A stretch of 64,000 nt of DNA from Oceanisphaera profunda (GCF_002157895.1 NZ_CP021377.1:3410001-3474000); one strand, 5' to 3'. Numbered from the stretch's first letter, positions 7,404 through 17,518 are shown. Notes: generated from the letters alone by a model not told the origin. Numbers and translations are program-made.

Positions 7404-8012
7404 GTGAGTCAGGTTGAAGAAGCGTGTCTTCTGGTTGCGTTAAATGCCAAAAGCTTATCTGCCAATAGAAGGCTACACGCCTTGTCGAAGGCACATCCCT
7501 TTGAAAATCCGTTATCTGAACTTGGCCCTATTAAATGGGAAAAAAGCATGCGCGGTGTATTAGTACAAGTACTGCTAATGATACTGTTGTTACTCATGTT
7601 TCTAGTCGCGATACCATTTCTATATTTTTCACATGTGTTAACTAATTACTTATTGAAGAGAAAGATTAAGAAAGAGCTTAAAGCTATCAAGTCAACTCAG
7701 GTATCCATATTCAATCAAGAGAAGACCTTATGCGGTCTTTGGTATGAGATTGGGTTGGAAGATGCCTTATATAATGAAAAAGAAAAAATGCTTGTCCTGA
7801 AGCAGTGGCTGCCCATCCTGTATGGCGATTATATTGATATAAACATTGAATGCAGGATTAGTGCTATTTATGAAAGCCGCTCAGCTGCAAATGTAGCGTA
7901 TTATAATGGTGAGCCTGATGCGCCGCACTTTCATTTTGTACCTGCAATGCAATCGTTAATTGATGCCCTCTCTAGGGTGCGTTCTCAATTATGCCAGCCA
8001 GATAACGGCTGA
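7404..8012 (+). CDS. Small membrane protein gene interrupted by the IS5-family element
   Basis: GTG 7404 is preceded by AGGAGAG at good spacing. The product has a hydrophilic N-terminus, one or two membrane helices (about residues 50-80) and a cytoplasmic tail with no motif I recognise. The last codons, after about 7972, are read into the insertion sequence. If the element and one CTAG target copy are removed, the frame continues cleanly into 8824-8878 (SELGSYECDGIYRHS..., stop at 8876). The original protein was therefore about 208 residues with a different C-terminus. The current product may or may not be functional. Confidence 0.6.
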   Translation: MSQVEEACLLVALNAKSLSANRRLHALSKAHPFENPLSELGPIKWEKSMRGVLVQVLLMILLLLMFLVAIPFLYFSHVLTNYLLKRKIKKELKAIKSTQVSIFNQEKTLCGLWYEIGLEDALYNEKEKMLVLKQWLPILYGDYIDINIECRISAIYESRSAANVAYYNGEPDAPHFHFVPAMQSLIDALSRVRSQLCQPDNG

Positions 8013-8396
8013 CACGAGGCTCAACATTGACTGGTAATTTTTTGCCAGTCGTTCGTACCTAGTTGCTATACGACGAAATTGCTTCAACTTTTGGAAGAAA
8101 CGCTCAACCAAGTTGCGATCTTTATAAACATGACGATCCAACGGCCTTGGCTCCAATCGATTTTTTCTTGAGGGTATAACCGCTTCTGCTCCAACACTTT
8201 GAATACTTTCAACAAACGCATCTGAATCATAACCCTTGTCAGCCAAGACCTGGCTAGGCGTAAAACCATCCAACAATGCCTCTGCTTGATCATATTCTGA
8301 GGCCTGCCCTAGGGTTAACAGTAAGCGCACGGGGTTGCCTAAAGCGTCAACGGCAGCATGGATTTTAGTCGTTAGTCCACCTCTAGACTTCCCCAT
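7989..8396 (-). CDS. IS5-family transposase, frame B
   Basis: The C-terminal catalytic half of the transposase: the second aspartate in VLADKGYDSDAF and the glutamate in RNLVERFFQKLKQFRRIATRYE, so the DDE triad is complete across frames A and B. It ends at SAVIWLA, just inside the left inverted repeat. It is probably expressed only as a frameshift fusion with frame A. No internal stop or truncation is visible, so the element may be active. Confidence 0.85.
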   Translation of the reverse strand: MGKSRGGLTTKIHAAVDALGNPVRLLLTLGQASEYDQAEALLDGFTPSQVLADKGYDSDAFVESIQSVGAEAVIPSRKNRLEPRPLDRHVYKDRNLVERFFQKLKQFRRIATRYERLAKNYQSMLSLVSAVIWLA

Positions 8397-8740
8397 GGCT
8401 TCTGCATCTTGCTCTTTTTTTTAGCCGCCCCATGTTGATGGACACGAACGATACTACCGTCGATCATGAGTTGCTCAAAATCAGCTTCTTTGGATAACTC
8501 CTCCATTATCGTGAGCCAGACGCCTTTGTGAGACCAACGACTATATCGGACGTAAACGCGGTGCCAATGCCCATAAAAATCAGGTAAATCCCGCCAAGGT
8601 GCGCCAGTTCGAGCAATCCAAAGTACCGCTTCAACAAATTTGCGATTATCGAGTGCTGTCACGCCTCTATCGCTAGCTTTACCCGGGAGCAGTTCTTCGA
8701 TGCACTCCCATTGATCATCTCGTAGCAAGTAATGCCTCAT
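8372..8740 (-). CDS. IS5-family transposase, frame A
   Basis: A protein of 122 residues: the N-terminal DUF4096-like domain of IS427-group transposases (LLRDDQWECIEELLPG, ARTGAPWRDLPDFYGHW) and the first catalytic aspartate in LMIDGSIVRVHQHG. Near its end the minus strand reads GCT followed by eight A residues. A -1 slip there enters frame B (KKEQDAEAMGKSRGG), giving the full DDE transposase. Without the slip, frame A ends shortly after. Confidence 0.85.
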   Translation of the reverse strand: MRHYLLRDDQWECIEELLPGKASDRGVTALDNRKFVEAVLWIARTGAPWRDLPDFYGHWHRVYVRYSRWSHKGVWLTIMEELSKEADFEQLMIDGSIVRVHQHGAAKKKSKMQKPWGSLEVD

Positions 8741-8889
8741 AAGTCGTTACCTCACAAGTAGTTACTTCAAATACTATAAAGGTAGCTAATGCAGCCGAAG
8801 CGTCAAATGAGAACGCGCCCTAGTGAGTTGGGAAGCTATGAGTGCGATGGAATATACAGGCATAGCGTAGCCCTGTGAGCCAAGGCGGC

Positions 8890-9864
8890 CTACTCGCTGC
8901 CGTTCGGTTTTTCAGGCTTTGATTCGGTGAGCGACTGTGGGGTACGGATGCGATGGCGGCGGGAAAATGTTCCACTCTCTGCTTGTTCCGCCTGCTTAAG
9001 TGCCGCCGCGGCTACCGGTGCAGGGGAGGCCAGACCGAGCTCCTGCAACGCTGTTTCTGCGTGTGCTGCTCGCGCCTCGAAAGAGTGCAAAGCAGCCAAG
9101 ATTTTCTCATCAAGGCGCCCCTGAGACTCGAAGTACTTCAGTCGCGGATAACGCCCTGCCAGCGCGACACCCCAGTTAAGTGCGGGGTTCCACCATGAGT
9201 TTATTTCACGACCCTTGCCAGTAAGGTGCTGCTTCAGCACGTCATCGAGTGCTCCGTTTAACAGCTGCAGATCGAAATCGGCGCCCGGCACCGGCTCAGG
9301 TACAGAGTTAGGTACAGAGTCAGGTAGAGAGTTAGGTAGAGAGTTAGGTAGGGAATTAGCTACAGGGCCATCGGGCGCAGCAGCATAAGCGTCAACGCCC
9401 GTTTGCGAGGGCCCGGTACGGGTATCGCGATAGCGGGCGAGTGTCATCATATCGCTCGCCAGCACAGGTTCGTTGACCGGTAAACGTATGGCCTCGGGAT
9501 CCCCCATCAGCTGGCCCCAAGACATACGAATGAAGGTGTGCTGATCTTCCATTCCGGGATGGGTGCACCTAAGCCCGATGGCGTAAGCTTCTAGGTGTTC
9601 TTGCAAAAACTGAAACCCGGTGTAACGCGCCCAACGGACCACCAGAAACTCATGGGCAGCGGCGCCGGGCAGATGGAAGTTAACCGCTTGCAGATAGTCC
9701 TGCACAATCTGCACTTGCTCGTCCGACAGCTCAAGATCCTCATGCAGAGGGTACATACCTTCAAAGGTGTTGCGTACCGGTCTGGGGCGCGCGGCAATGT
9801 AAGCATCTAGCTCGGCTTGGGTGCGTGGGCGTGTTTTTTTCAGTGTCATACTTTTTCTCAGCAT
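8890..9864 (-). CDS. Uncharacterised protein next to cytochrome b/Moco fusion
   Basis: A protein of up to 324 residues, not recognised. It is soluble, with no signal peptide or membrane helix; it is aromatic-rich in the first 110 residues (EFLVVRWARYTGFQFLQEHLEAY). A central linker has a Ser-Leu-Pro-Asn-like four-residue repeat (NSLPNSLPNSLPDSVP), encoded by a 12-bp DNA repeat at about 9299-9358 on the plus strand. The C-terminal third is alanine-rich and helical. The start may be ATG 9864 or ATG 9849. It follows the fusion gene by about 34 bp and is probably in the same operon, so it may be an assembly or partner protein. That role is inferred only from position. Confidence 0.55.
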   Translation of the reverse strand: MLRKSMTLKKTRPRTQAELDAYIAARPRPVRNTFEGMYPLHEDLELSDEQVQIVQDYLQAVNFHLPGAAAHEFLVVRWARYTGFQFLQEHLEAYAIGLRCTHPGMEDQHTFIRMSWGQLMGDPEAIRLPVNEPVLASDMMTLARYRDTRTGPSQTGVDAYAAAPDGPVANSLPNSLPNSLPDSVPNSVPEPVPGADFDLQLLNGALDDVLKQHLTGKGREINSWWNPALNWGVALAGRYPRLKYFESQGRLDEKILAALHSFEARAAHAETALQELGLASPAPVAAAALKQAEQAESGTFSRRHRIRTPQSLTESKPEKPNGSE

Positions 9865-9898
9865 AATAACAGCGACTTCCTTTTCTTTGCGCAGACGG

Positions 9899-11416
9899 TC
9901 AGATCAGCTGGTTGCGGTCGTAGAAGTCGGTGTCTTCGAAGAAGCCACCGCGGCCCTTAAGGATAATATCGTAACGATTGGTCACCTCAATACGCTCCAG
10001 CCACTTCAGGCTGCGAAACCCGGTCGAGGTTTCTAGGCGCAGCCGCACCGGCCCGCCATTTTTGGCCGGAATTTCGCCTTCGTCGTTGAGCTCAAAGGCA
10101 ATCAGCGTCTGGGGCATTCGTGCCTCAACCATGGGGGTAGACTCATAATAGGTTCCCCCCTCATACAGCACATCATCGCGGCCCATGTTCTGAAAGCTGG
10201 TGTACACCACGTCAGTCGCACCGGGCAAGGGTTTCACCAGATCCAAAAGGTCGGACACGGTAATGCCGCGCCACCGCCCAATTGAGGTGAAGCCCTGCAC
10301 ACAGTGGTGCAACGTGGTCTGGGAGTGACCAGCGGCAAGTTCGCGAAGCTGCGCAATGGTTAGTGTCATTGGGCGTTCAACGTAACCACCGATTTCAAGC
10401 ACGTAGTCGTCTTCGTAGCAGTTGGCCATCAGCGCCAGGTATTCGGGAGTTTCTGGTGGCCGGCCGCTGCCACGGAAGTTGTGAGTGGTATTATCAATAC
10501 CTACGTCTTTACCCGTGATATTGGAGCGATCGTAGTGCATGCGCGCGGGCAGTTTGTACAGCAGATTAGACCATGGCCGCACAATCACGTTGTGCAACTT
10601 CTCAACGGCACGGCCGTCTGCCAAGGTCCATCGTGTAGCGACCACATGCAGGGTTACTATGAGGGCGAGGCCGATACTGAAAATGACGCCGCCCACAACC
10701 GGACTGTTGGAGTGTCCTAACACCATCTTTGATGTCTCGTGCAAGTAGCCGTGCATAAAGACCAAGATCACGTGTACTGCGAAGAATGCGACGTACCCAA
10801 CCAGGCACAAAAAGTGCGTGCTACGAATTACTTGGCGGCCACCGAGTGCACGGGTAATACGCGAAAAATGGTTGGCAATGGCCGGAGACTGAAATGCCCC
10901 AGTTAAGATGACCAAAGGCGTTAGTATCAGGATCACGAAACCGTAAGACAGTTGCTGCAGGGCATTAAACACCATGCCATCGACGGGGTGGGGCATGGTG
11001 AAGGCAAGGTAGGCCAACATATCCTGACCCGCCTGAGAAAAAACATCCCAACTGGTGGGCACGTAGCGCCGCCACTGACCGGTAACCAGCAGTAACACGA
11101 AGTAGATTATCCAGCAGGTAACAAACCCCGTCACCGCCATAAAGTGCCAGTAACGCCCCAGACCCAGCAGGCCGCGCCCGGGGAGCGAAATGCGGGGAGA
11201 GTAGTTGCTGTCTTCACCGCCCACCGTGTAGTACTTATGCTTAGGTTCGTCTTGAACCGTAAACTGAGCCCAGGATGTGCCGGGCACGGTGTGCTGTGAG
11301 CGGTAAAGCTTAGGGTAGGTACCTAGAATCTCGAGGCCTGAGCGAACGAGGAACGAAATGAAGATGATATTGAGGAAGTGCTCTACACGAAGCCACCACG
11401 GAAATCCGAGATCCAT
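9899..11416 (-). CDS. Cytochrome b561-like / molybdopterin (sulfite oxidase-fold) fusion protein
   Basis: A protein of 505 residues. The N-terminal half has five hydrophobic helices (about 10-28, 88-118, 148-175, 200-226, 240-265) with histidines suited to b-type haems (H13, GRYWHF, THFLC, AVHVILVFMHGYLHE). The C-terminal half (about 310-500) is a sulfite-oxidase-type molybdopterin domain with the cofactor cysteine in HHCVQGFTSIGRWRG (C372). No twin-arginine signal is seen. Positive charges cluster between helices 3 and 4 and after helix 5, which suggests that the molybdenum domain faces the cytoplasm, although related enzymes act in the periplasm. Substrate unknown. It lies 13 bp after a small membrane protein gene and before an unknown gene. 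Confidence 0.8.
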   Translation of the reverse strand: MDLGFPWWLRVEHFLNIIFISFLVRSGLEILGTYPKLYRSQHTVPGTSWAQFTVQDEPKHKYYTVGGEDSNYSPRISLPGRGLLGLGRYWHFMAVTGFVTCWIIYFVLLLVTGQWRRYVPTSWDVFSQAGQDMLAYLAFTMPHPVDGMVFNALQQLSYGFVILILTPLVILTGAFQSPAIANHFSRITRALGGRQVIRSTHFLCLVGYVAFFAVHVILVFMHGYLHETSKMVLGHSNSPVVGGVIFSIGLALIVTLHVVATRWTLADGRAVEKLHNVIVRPWSNLLYKLPARMHYDRSNITGKDVGIDNTTHNFRGSGRPPETPEYLALMANCYEDDYVLEIGGYVERPMTLTIAQLRELAAGHSQTTLHHCVQGFTSIGRWRGITVSDLLDLVKPLPGATDVVYTSFQNMGRDDVLYEGGTYYESTPMVEARMPQTLIAFELNDEGEIPAKNGGPVRLRLETSTGFRSLKWLERIEVTNRYDIILKGRGGFFEDTDFYDRNQLI

Positions 11417-11429
11417 TAAAAAACCCTTA

Positions 11430-11957
11430 TCAGTCCATAAAATTTTGGTTGTCGGGAGCGGCGACGATCATGCCGTAGCGTAGTGCCCAAAAAAGTACCA
11501 TGTAGCCTATTGAGGCAAACAGCGTCAGGTTCCAAATCGCAGCGTCAACCACACTGGCGCCATTCCAGATATAGGGCGCATTGCCGAGCAGGCCGCCAAG
11601 GTAGATCAATAGAGAAGACAGCGCGATGATTAACCCCCATGTCCAAATGCGGGCAGAGGACAGCAAACCAACGGCAACGAACACCACGGCCGCCCCAAAG
11701 ACACTCCACAGCGCCGGGACAGCGAACAGAAATGGCTCATGGTTCGATAGTGCAACCGCTGCCGAAGCACCGCCGATTACGGCGATCACGGCAATGAGTA
11801 GCAGCCGGGTAGTCCGCGGCAGGTTGATACGGATGTAGCGCAACAACGGAGCGCGCTTTTTGCCGGGCCTAATGTGCTCAAGGACTGGCTGCGTCGCATT
11901 TGGGGTGCCACGAAAGTCCACACCGGCCCGCAGAGCAGGAGAGTTTTCATCTTCCAT
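11430..11957 (-). CDS. Small integral membrane protein, first gene of the cytochrome b/Moco operon
   Basis: A protein of 175 residues. A hydrophilic, basic N-terminus (about 50 residues) precedes four hydrophobic helices (about 52-70, 78-98, 105-125, 140-165). I recognise no family. It is 13 bp upstream of the cytochrome b/molybdopterin fusion on the same strand and so is probably its partner subunit, perhaps holding quinone or haem. The block 8890-11957 appears richer in G+C than the cassette region and has no obvious link to the neighbouring core genes, so it may have been acquired. Confidence 0.55.
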   Translation of the reverse strand: MEDENSPALRAGVDFRGTPNATQPVLEHIRPGKKRAPLLRYIRINLPRTTRLLLIAVIAVIGGASAAVALSNHEPFLFAVPALWSVFGAAVVFVAVGLLSSARIWTWGLIIALSSLLIYLGGLLGNAPYIWNGASVVDAAIWNLTLFASIGYMVLFWALRYGMIVAAPDNQNFMD

Positions 11958-12850
11958 TGCTAGGTACTGTCTCCATCTAAGATCATTAATCGCTGGGCGG
12001 TGTTTAGTACCGCTACCAAGGCTACAGCATGAAGGGCACCATTTCGGTACTCATTTCAGTACGCATTTCAGTACAGTGAGACGAGCCCCAAGGGTATGAA
12101 CTCTCATGTCGTTCGCTACGTCAAAGTCACCGGTGGGCTGGTTGTTATGCATAAATTGTGACTAAAAACGGCATATATTTACATTAGTAGATCCTAAATC
12201 AATATGGCTGGGTTCGCAAATCCCTTTGCGAGTCCTGTAAAGAGGTGATCCCAAACACACTAAAGCACCGTTCTAGGCCGTCATGCCGGTACTGGATCAA
12301 GCCCAGCATGACGGCTCCGGTATCTTCTCTAAATCCTAAAAACAGATCCTGAATCTAGTTCAGGAAGACGACTTAGAGCGAGATCCTGACTTTCGTCAGG
12401 AAGACAGCCTAAAGAAAAGCACCGCCCTATGCCGTCTTACCGGTACTGGGTCAAGCCCAGCATGACGGCCCCGGTATCTCGCACTGTGCACTCTGCCTGT
12501 GAATCTAAAAGCGAGATCCTGAATCGAGTTCAGGAAGACGGCCTAAAGAAAAGCACCGCCCTGTGCCGTCTTACCGGGCTCGCCCCGGTATCTCGCACTG
12601 TGCACTCTGCCTGAAATCTAAAATCGAGATCCTGAATCGAGTTCAGGAAGACGACTTAGGGCGAGATCCTGACTTGCTCCGGTATCAGGAAGACGGCTAA
12701 AAGAAATGAAGTGTGAATCGTAAGGCGTGGGGTGAAAAAGCGGCTTGTCAGAAAATAGAATAAAAGAAAATTTTCTCAAAACCGCCGCGATCCATACAGC
12801 CTCTCTTTCTTATCTCAACAACAGCCACCTAATCTAAATTCCACCCAAAT
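11958..12850. other. Long non-coding stretch with promoter region and repeats
   Basis: About 890 bp between the membrane gene start and the rne terminator. It contains CATTTCAGTAC repeated just upstream of the operon (about 12045-12075) and then a dense field of dispersed palindromic repeats (12275-12705, listed separately). I see no credible gene in it. Confidence 0.5.
12275..12705. repeat. Dispersed palindromic repeats, cluster A
   Basis: Several copies of two palindromic units. One reads GATCCTGAATCGAGTTCAGG followed by AAGACG; the other reads CCGTC, then ACCGGTACTGGGTCAAGCCC, AGCATGACGG and CCGGTATCT. They are separated by AAGCACCGCCCT spacers. Variants of the same units recur at 18.4-18.6, 32.4-32.5 and 55.6-56.3 kb, always between genes, as expected for REP/BIME-like elements. 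Confidence 0.7.
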
Positions 12851-12877
12851 AAAAAGGCTCCCGAAGGAGCCTTTTTT
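12851..12877 (-). terminator. rne terminator
   Basis: Stem AAGGCTCC / GGAGCCTT with a CGAA loop and T runs on both strands, 19 bp past the rne stop. It may work in both directions. Confidence 0.85.
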
Positions 12878-12895
12878 AACTGCGGTCATTAATGA

Positions 12896-15800
12896 TTAAT
12901 GACTTTCTGGCTTCGCCATGGGGGCCGATGCCTTGTTTTGTGCCGCAGTGCTGCCTGCGTGACGTCCACTAGTGGCAACGTTTTCGCGTGGCAGCTGCTG
13001 AGGGTACTCAGGCTTTACGTAAGGCACTGGCGCAACCACTTCTGGCTTAACCATGGGCGCAGAAGCTTGGCGTGAGCGACGGTATAAACCGGCGGCCTGT
13101 GGCGCTGCTTTTGCTTCTGGCTGGGCAGCTACTGGTTCAGCTTTAGGCTGAGGAGCAGCTTCAGGCTTTGCCGTAGGCTGGCTAGTGGCTACAGGCTCAG
13201 CTTTTGGCTCGCTTGGCGTTGGTGCAACCGGCGCGGCTGCTACTGGCTCGGCTGGCTGTTGAGTCGGCGCAGGCTCTGCTACTGCAGGTGCCACAGCTAC
13301 TTTATCAACGGCCACGGTTGGCTCAGCTTTAGGTGCAACGGCGGCAGGTGCCACAGGTGCAGCTGGTTCCGCTTTAACTTCCGCTTCAGCTTTAACAACA
13401 GGCTGTTCAACAACGGCTGGCTGCTCAGCTTTCGGCTCTGCTGCTTTTTGCTCTTGAACCTTTTGCTCTTCAACAGGGCGGGCGGCGACAACTGGCTCGG
13501 CGGCTTTAGGCTCAACCGGAGCTTCGGCTTTCGCTGCTACTGGCGCTGTAGCTTCAGGAGTAGCTTGAGTTTCTACTTTCGCTGCTTCTTGCTTAGGCGC
13601 TACTGGCTGTTCAGTGGCTGCTGGCGTTGGCTGAGCTTTAGCTTCTTGCGCTACAGGTTGTGCGGCGGCCAGTGCTTCTTCGGTCGCGACCCACTTGTCT
13701 TCACCTTGAGCGGCAATTAACGCGGCTATGCTGTCTTCGCGACGACGACGACGGCTGTCTTCGTTCATGCGCTTGCGCTTAGGCATGGCACTGCGTTTGT
13801 GGTGCTCTTTGCTACTGTTATCATCTGCCTTGGCAGTGGCTTGCGGCTGAGCAGCAGTTTCAGTGGTTGCGGTTTGCTGTTCTTCACCACCAATACGTAC
13901 TTGTTTTCTTTGCTGACGGCGCTGACGACGTTCAGCCAAGTTCTGCTCTTGAGACTCAGTAGCAGGCGCAGCAGCGGTGGTCGTGACTGCTGTGGTTGCG
14001 GCAGCAGTAGCGGCAGTTGCAGCGTCAGCAGTATCCACTTCATTCAGTTGAGCTGGTGCTGGTTGCTGGTCACGGCGCGGTTTTCTGCGTTCACGACGTG
14101 GGCGATCAGTCTTATTTTCATCCTGAACGGCAACGGTTACCGGTGCTTTAGACTCAGCTTGCACGGCAGTATTGCGTTCTTCTTCACGCGGTTTGCGGCT
14201 GTTGCTATTACGAGGATTACGCTGTGAGCGATCATTACGATCATTGCTGTTGCGATCATTACGGTCACGACTTGAAGAGCGTTGGTTATTGCGGCTCTGG
14301 TTACGCTCGCCGGTGCCATTGTTACTCGCGTTACGACCGTTATTTCCGGCATTGCCATTGTTATTCGCAGTGGCAGGGCGAGGCGTGGCTGTAGATGCAG
14401 CAGCGGCTTCCGCGTCTGTATTACCGTTAAACCAGCTGCTAACCACACTGAAAACACGGCTGATCAAGCCAGGTCCGGCCACTACTGCAGGGGCGGGGGC
14501 AGCAGTAGGTGTTGGAGCTGGGGCAGCAGCAGCCGGTGCCGGGGCGCTAGCCGTCGGCGCGGGAGCGGGGGCAGTAAAGCCCTGCAATGCAGGCTGCTCA
14601 ATACGTGAGCCAGATTGGCTGTCGCGCGGCGTATACGTCGACTTAGGCACATCGGTTTTTAGGTGATAGCTGCTGACACTTTCTTCTTCGCCGCTGCGCA
14701 CACGTTCCACACTAAAGTGCGGAGTTTCTAGCTGCTCGTTAGGAATAATGTAAATTTCAACGCTATAACGCTGCTCTAAGCTAGCGATAGACTTGCGCTT
14801 TTCGTTCAACAGATAAGCGGCTACGTCTACCGGCACTTGGCCGTGAATTTGACCGGTGTTGTCTTTCAGCGCTTCTTCTTCAATCAGGCGCAAAATGGCC
14901 AGAGCGAGAGATTCGGTATCACGAATGGTGCCTTGGCCTAAACAGCGAGGGCAAACATGGGTGCTGGACTCACCAAGAGAAGGGCGCAAACGCTGACGCG
15001 ACATTTCTAGCAAACCAAAGCGAGAAATACGGCCTAACTGAATGCGGGCACGGTCTTGGCGCACGGCATCGCGCAGGCAGTTTTCTACTTCACGCTGATG
15101 GCGCACGGGCGTCATGTCGATAAAATCGATCACCACTAAGCCACCTAAGTCACGCAGGCGTAACTGGCGAGCAATTTCTTCGGCCGCTTCTAGGTTAGTT
15201 TTCAGTGCCGTTTCTTCTATGTCGCTGCCTTTGGTGGCGCGAGAAGAGTTGATGTCGATACTGGTTAAAGCTTCGGTAGGGTCAATCACGATGCTGCCGC
15301 CTGAGGGCAGGCGCACTTCGCGTTGAAAGGCCGACTCAATTTGGCTTTCAATCTGATAGTGGCTAAACATCGGCACGTCGCCGTCGTACAGCTTCACGAT
15401 TTTTAAGGAGTCTGGACGTACCAGCTCAATGTGCTTTTTAGCGCGTTCGTAGACTACGGGATTGTCGATCACAATCTCGCCAATATCACGGCGCAAGTAG
15501 TCACGAATGGCACGCACAATCACGTTACTTTCTTGGTGAATTAAGAAAGGAGCCGCGCCGCCTTCAGAGGCTTCTTGAATCGCTTTCCAGTGGCCTTGCA
15601 GTACGCGCAAGTCCCACTCCAGCTCTTCTGCTGACTTGCCCACACCGGCGGTGCGCACAATCAGGCCCATGCCATCGGGCAGGGCAAGCTGAGACAAGGC
15701 TTCTTTAAGCTCGGTACGCTCGTCACCTTCGATACGACGAGAAATACCGCCGGCACGAGGGTTATTAGGCATCAGTACCAAGTAAGAACCGGCCAAGCTG

Positions 15801-16159
15801 ATAAAAGTAGTGAGTGCCGCGCCTTTATTGCCGCGCTCTTCTTTATCAATTTGTACGATGACTTCTTGGCCTTCTTTGACCACTTCTTTGATGTTGGGTC
15901 GGCCTTGGTAGCTGTATCCGGCAGGAAAATAGTTACGCGCAATTTCTTTTAACGGTAAAAAACCGTGACGCTCAGCACCGTAATCGACAAACGCCGCTTC
16001 TAGGCTGGGCTCTACACGAGTAATTTTACCTTTATAGATATTGGCTTTTTTTTGTTCATGGCCTGGACTTTCAATATCCAGATCGTACAGTTTTTGCCCA
16101 TCTACTAGGGCGACGCGCAACTCTTCTTCTTGAGTTGCGTTGATTAGCATTCTTTTCAT
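12896..16159 (-). CDS. rne: Ribonuclease E
   Basis: A protein of 1087 residues, similar in length to E. coli RNase E (1061). It is the endonuclease that starts mRNA decay and processes 9S rRNA and tRNA, and it scaffolds the degradosome at the inner membrane. It starts [22 protein letters not shown]. An S1 domain lies at about 35-120, the catalytic aspartates in [12 protein letters not shown] and LVVIDFIDM (about 303 and 346), and the zinc-link CPRCLGQG at about 404. After about residue 530 comes a low-complexity tail: an Asn/Arg-rich RNA-binding stretch, then Ala/Pro/Glu/Lys repeats, ending with [14 protein letters not shown], which resembles the tail motif that docks PNPase. It is divergent from rluC, as in E. 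coli. Confidence 0.97.
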   Translation of the reverse strand: MKRMLINATQEEELRVALVDGQKLYDLDIESPGHEQKKANIYKGKITRVEPSLEAAFVDYGAERHGFLPLKEIARNYFPAGYSYQGRPNIKEVVKEGQEVIVQIDKEERGNKGAALTTFISLAGSYLVLMPNNPRAGGISRRIEGDERTELKEALSQLALPDGMGLIVRTAGVGKSAEELEWDLRVLQGHWKAIQEASEGGAAPFLIHQESNVIVRAIRDYLRRDIGEIVIDNPVVYERAKKHIELVRPDSLKIVKLYDGDVPMFSHYQIESQIESAFQREVRLPSGGSIVIDPTEALTSIDINSSRATKGSDIEETALKTNLEAAEEIARQLRLRDLGGLVVIDFIDMTPVRHQREVENCLRDAVRQDRARIQLGRISRFGLLEMSRQRLRPSLGESSTHVCPRCLGQGTIRDTESLALAILRLIEEEALKDNTGQIHGQVPVDVAAYLLNEKRKSIASLEQRYSVEIYIIPNEQLETPHFSVERVRSGEEESVSSYHLKTDVPKSTYTPRDSQSGSRIEQPALQGFTAPAPAPTASAPAPAAAAPAPTPTAAPAPAVVAGPGLISRVFSVVSSWFNGNTDAEAAAASTATPRPATANNNGNAGNNGRNASNNGTGERNQSRNNQRSSSRDRNDRNSNDRNDRSQRNPRNSNSRKPREEERNTAVQAESKAPVTVAVQDENKTDRPRRERRKPRRDQQPAPAQLNEVDTADAATAATAAATTAVTTTAAAPATESQEQNLAERRQRRQQRKQVRIGGEEQQTATTETAAQPQATAKADDNSSKEHHKRSAMPKRKRMNEDSRRRRREDSIAALIAAQGEDKWVATEEALAAAQPVAQEAKAQPTPAATEQPVAPKQEAAKVETQATPEATAPVAAKAEAPVEPKAAEPVVAARPVEEQKVQEQKAAEPKAEQPAVVEQPVVKAEAEVKAEPAAPVAPAAVAPKAEPTVAVDKVAVAPAVAEPAPTQQPAEPVAAAPVAPTPSEPKAEPVATSQPTAKPEAAPQPKAEPVAAQPEAKAAPQAAGLYRRSRQASAPMVKPEVVAPVPYVKPEYPQQLPRENVATSGRHAGSTAAQNKASAPMAKPESH

Positions 16160-16541
16160 TAATGACTCTTTTATAAAGTTTTTACTGTTTATACAGTGTT
16201 GGTGTTTTCCCTAGCCTAACCGCGTTATTCCGACTAACACCGGCCTCGAGTCTGGTAGCGCAATAGATACAGCCTCCCGGCTGGGTACGCTTGAGGCGCA
16301 TATTCAGGTGTTTTTCACGGGTAAGGGAGAGCCCAAAGATCGCGAATAAAACGGAGTGCTAGGGGTATTCAGGGTGTGCTACCCACTGTTTGCTAGATAA
16401 CTCTTCTTAATAGCATTGCTATAGAGCGTTATGGAACAAATGGCTAACACGAAATTCTGAGCCATTATCACACTTTAACTGTAATCTTAGCAAGACGCCT
16501 TTTCTGCATCCAATCACACTTCCTAATGATAGAATATTGCC
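16160..16541. promoter_or_regulatory. Divergent rne / rluC intergenic region with long rne leader
   Basis: 382 bp between the divergent starts. In E. coli the rne leader of about 360 nt folds into hairpins through which RNase E controls its own mRNA; the length here suits the same control. I cannot identify the hairpins with certainty, and no strong -35/-10 pair stands out. Confidence 0.5.
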
Positions 16542-17498
16542 ATGAAACCAGAACTACAACACAGCGTGCGACTACTCACTATAGATGCTGAGTACGAAGG
16601 GCAACGCATAGACAACTTTTTACGAACCGAGCTTAAGGGTGTACCCAAAAGCATGATTTACCGCATTGTGCGCAAAGGTGAGGTAAGAGTTAATAAAAAA
16701 CGCATTAAACCCGAATATAAACTGCTGGCCGGTGACATAGTGCGCATCCCGCCGGTACGGGTGGCGGAGCGTGAGGATCCGGTGCCAAGCAATAAGCTTA
16801 GCGAAGTACAACCCTTAGAAGCGGCCATCGTCTATGAAGATGATGCACTCATTGTTATCAATAAACCTTCTGGGCTGGCGGTACATGGCGGCAGTGGACT
16901 CAGCTATGGTCTGATTGAAGGCCTGCGTGCGCTGCGCCCTCAAGCACGGTTTTTAGAATTGGTACACCGTTTGGATCGCGACACCTCCGGCTTATTGTTG
17001 GTGGCCAAAAAACGCAGTATGTTGCGCAATCTGCATGAGCAGTTACGTGAAAAAACCATAGATAAACACTATTTAGCTTTGGTGTGTGGTGACTGGCCTG
17101 CGAAGCAAAGAGCTGTTAAGGCACCACTGCGCAAGTTTGAAATGCCCACCGGTGATCGCGTAGTGAAAGTTGATACCAAAGAAGGTAAACCTTCAGAAAC
17201 GCGTTTTAAGATCCTGCAACAGTTTACCCAAGCGACCTTGGTCGAATGTAGCCCCATTACTGGGCGCACCCATCAAATTCGCGTGCACACCTTGCATGGT
17301 GGGCACCCCATTGCCGGTGATACCAAATACGGTGATGCCCAGTTTGATGAACAAATGGGTAAGCTAGGCCTAAATCGCTTATTTTTGCATGCGTGTCGGT
17401 TGCGTTTCTTCCATCCGGTATTGGAAGAGCAGATGACAGTAGAAGCGCCATTAGAGCCAAGCTTAGAGCGGTTATTAACGCGCCTGACTAAGCGCTAG
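16542..17498 (+). CDS. rluC: 23S rRNA pseudouridine synthase C
   Basis: A protein of 318 residues. An S4 RNA-binding domain (about 20-80: [21 protein letters not shown]) precedes the RluA-family catalytic domain with HRLDRDTSG, catalytic D145, and later GRTHQIRVH. RluC makes pseudouridines 955, 2504 and 2580 of 23S rRNA. Its position opposite rne is conserved in gammaproteobacteria and supports RluC rather than RluD or RluA. Confidence 0.95.
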   Translation: MKPELQHSVRLLTIDAEYEGQRIDNFLRTELKGVPKSMIYRIVRKGEVRVNKKRIKPEYKLLAGDIVRIPPVRVAEREDPVPSNKLSEVQPLEAAIVYEDDALIVINKPSGLAVHGGSGLSYGLIEGLRALRPQARFLELVHRLDRDTSGLLLVAKKRSMLRNLHEQLREKTIDKHYLALVCGDWPAKQRAVKAPLRKFEMPTGDRVVKVDTKEGKPSETRFKILQQFTQATLVECSPITGRTHQIRVHTLHGGHPIAGDTKYGDAQFDEQMGKLGLNRLFLHACRLRFFHPVLEEQMTVEAPLEPSLERLLTRLTKR

Positions 17499-17518
17499 GT
17501 TACGAAAGCCGGTGTTTT

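Larger units (their letters stand above)
7972..8823. mobile_element. IS5-family (IS427-group) insertion sequence
   Basis: Terminal inverted repeats CTAGGGTGCGTTCTCA (7972-7987) and TGAGAACGCGCCCTAG (8808-8823) match at 15 of 16 positions. CTAG at both outer ends is either the target duplication or part of the repeats, giving an element of about 844-852 bp. It carries two overlapping minus-strand transposase frames joined by an A8 slippery run. It has disrupted the small membrane protein gene. Confidence 0.85.

Noticed and set aside
8820-8889. Separate small gene after the IS element
   Set aside because: It is the displaced 3' end of the gene interrupted by the insertion.
13259-14666. Several plus-strand open frames rich in Arg, Cys, Ser and Leu
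   Set aside because: They are shadows of the low-complexity tail of RNase E on the other strand.
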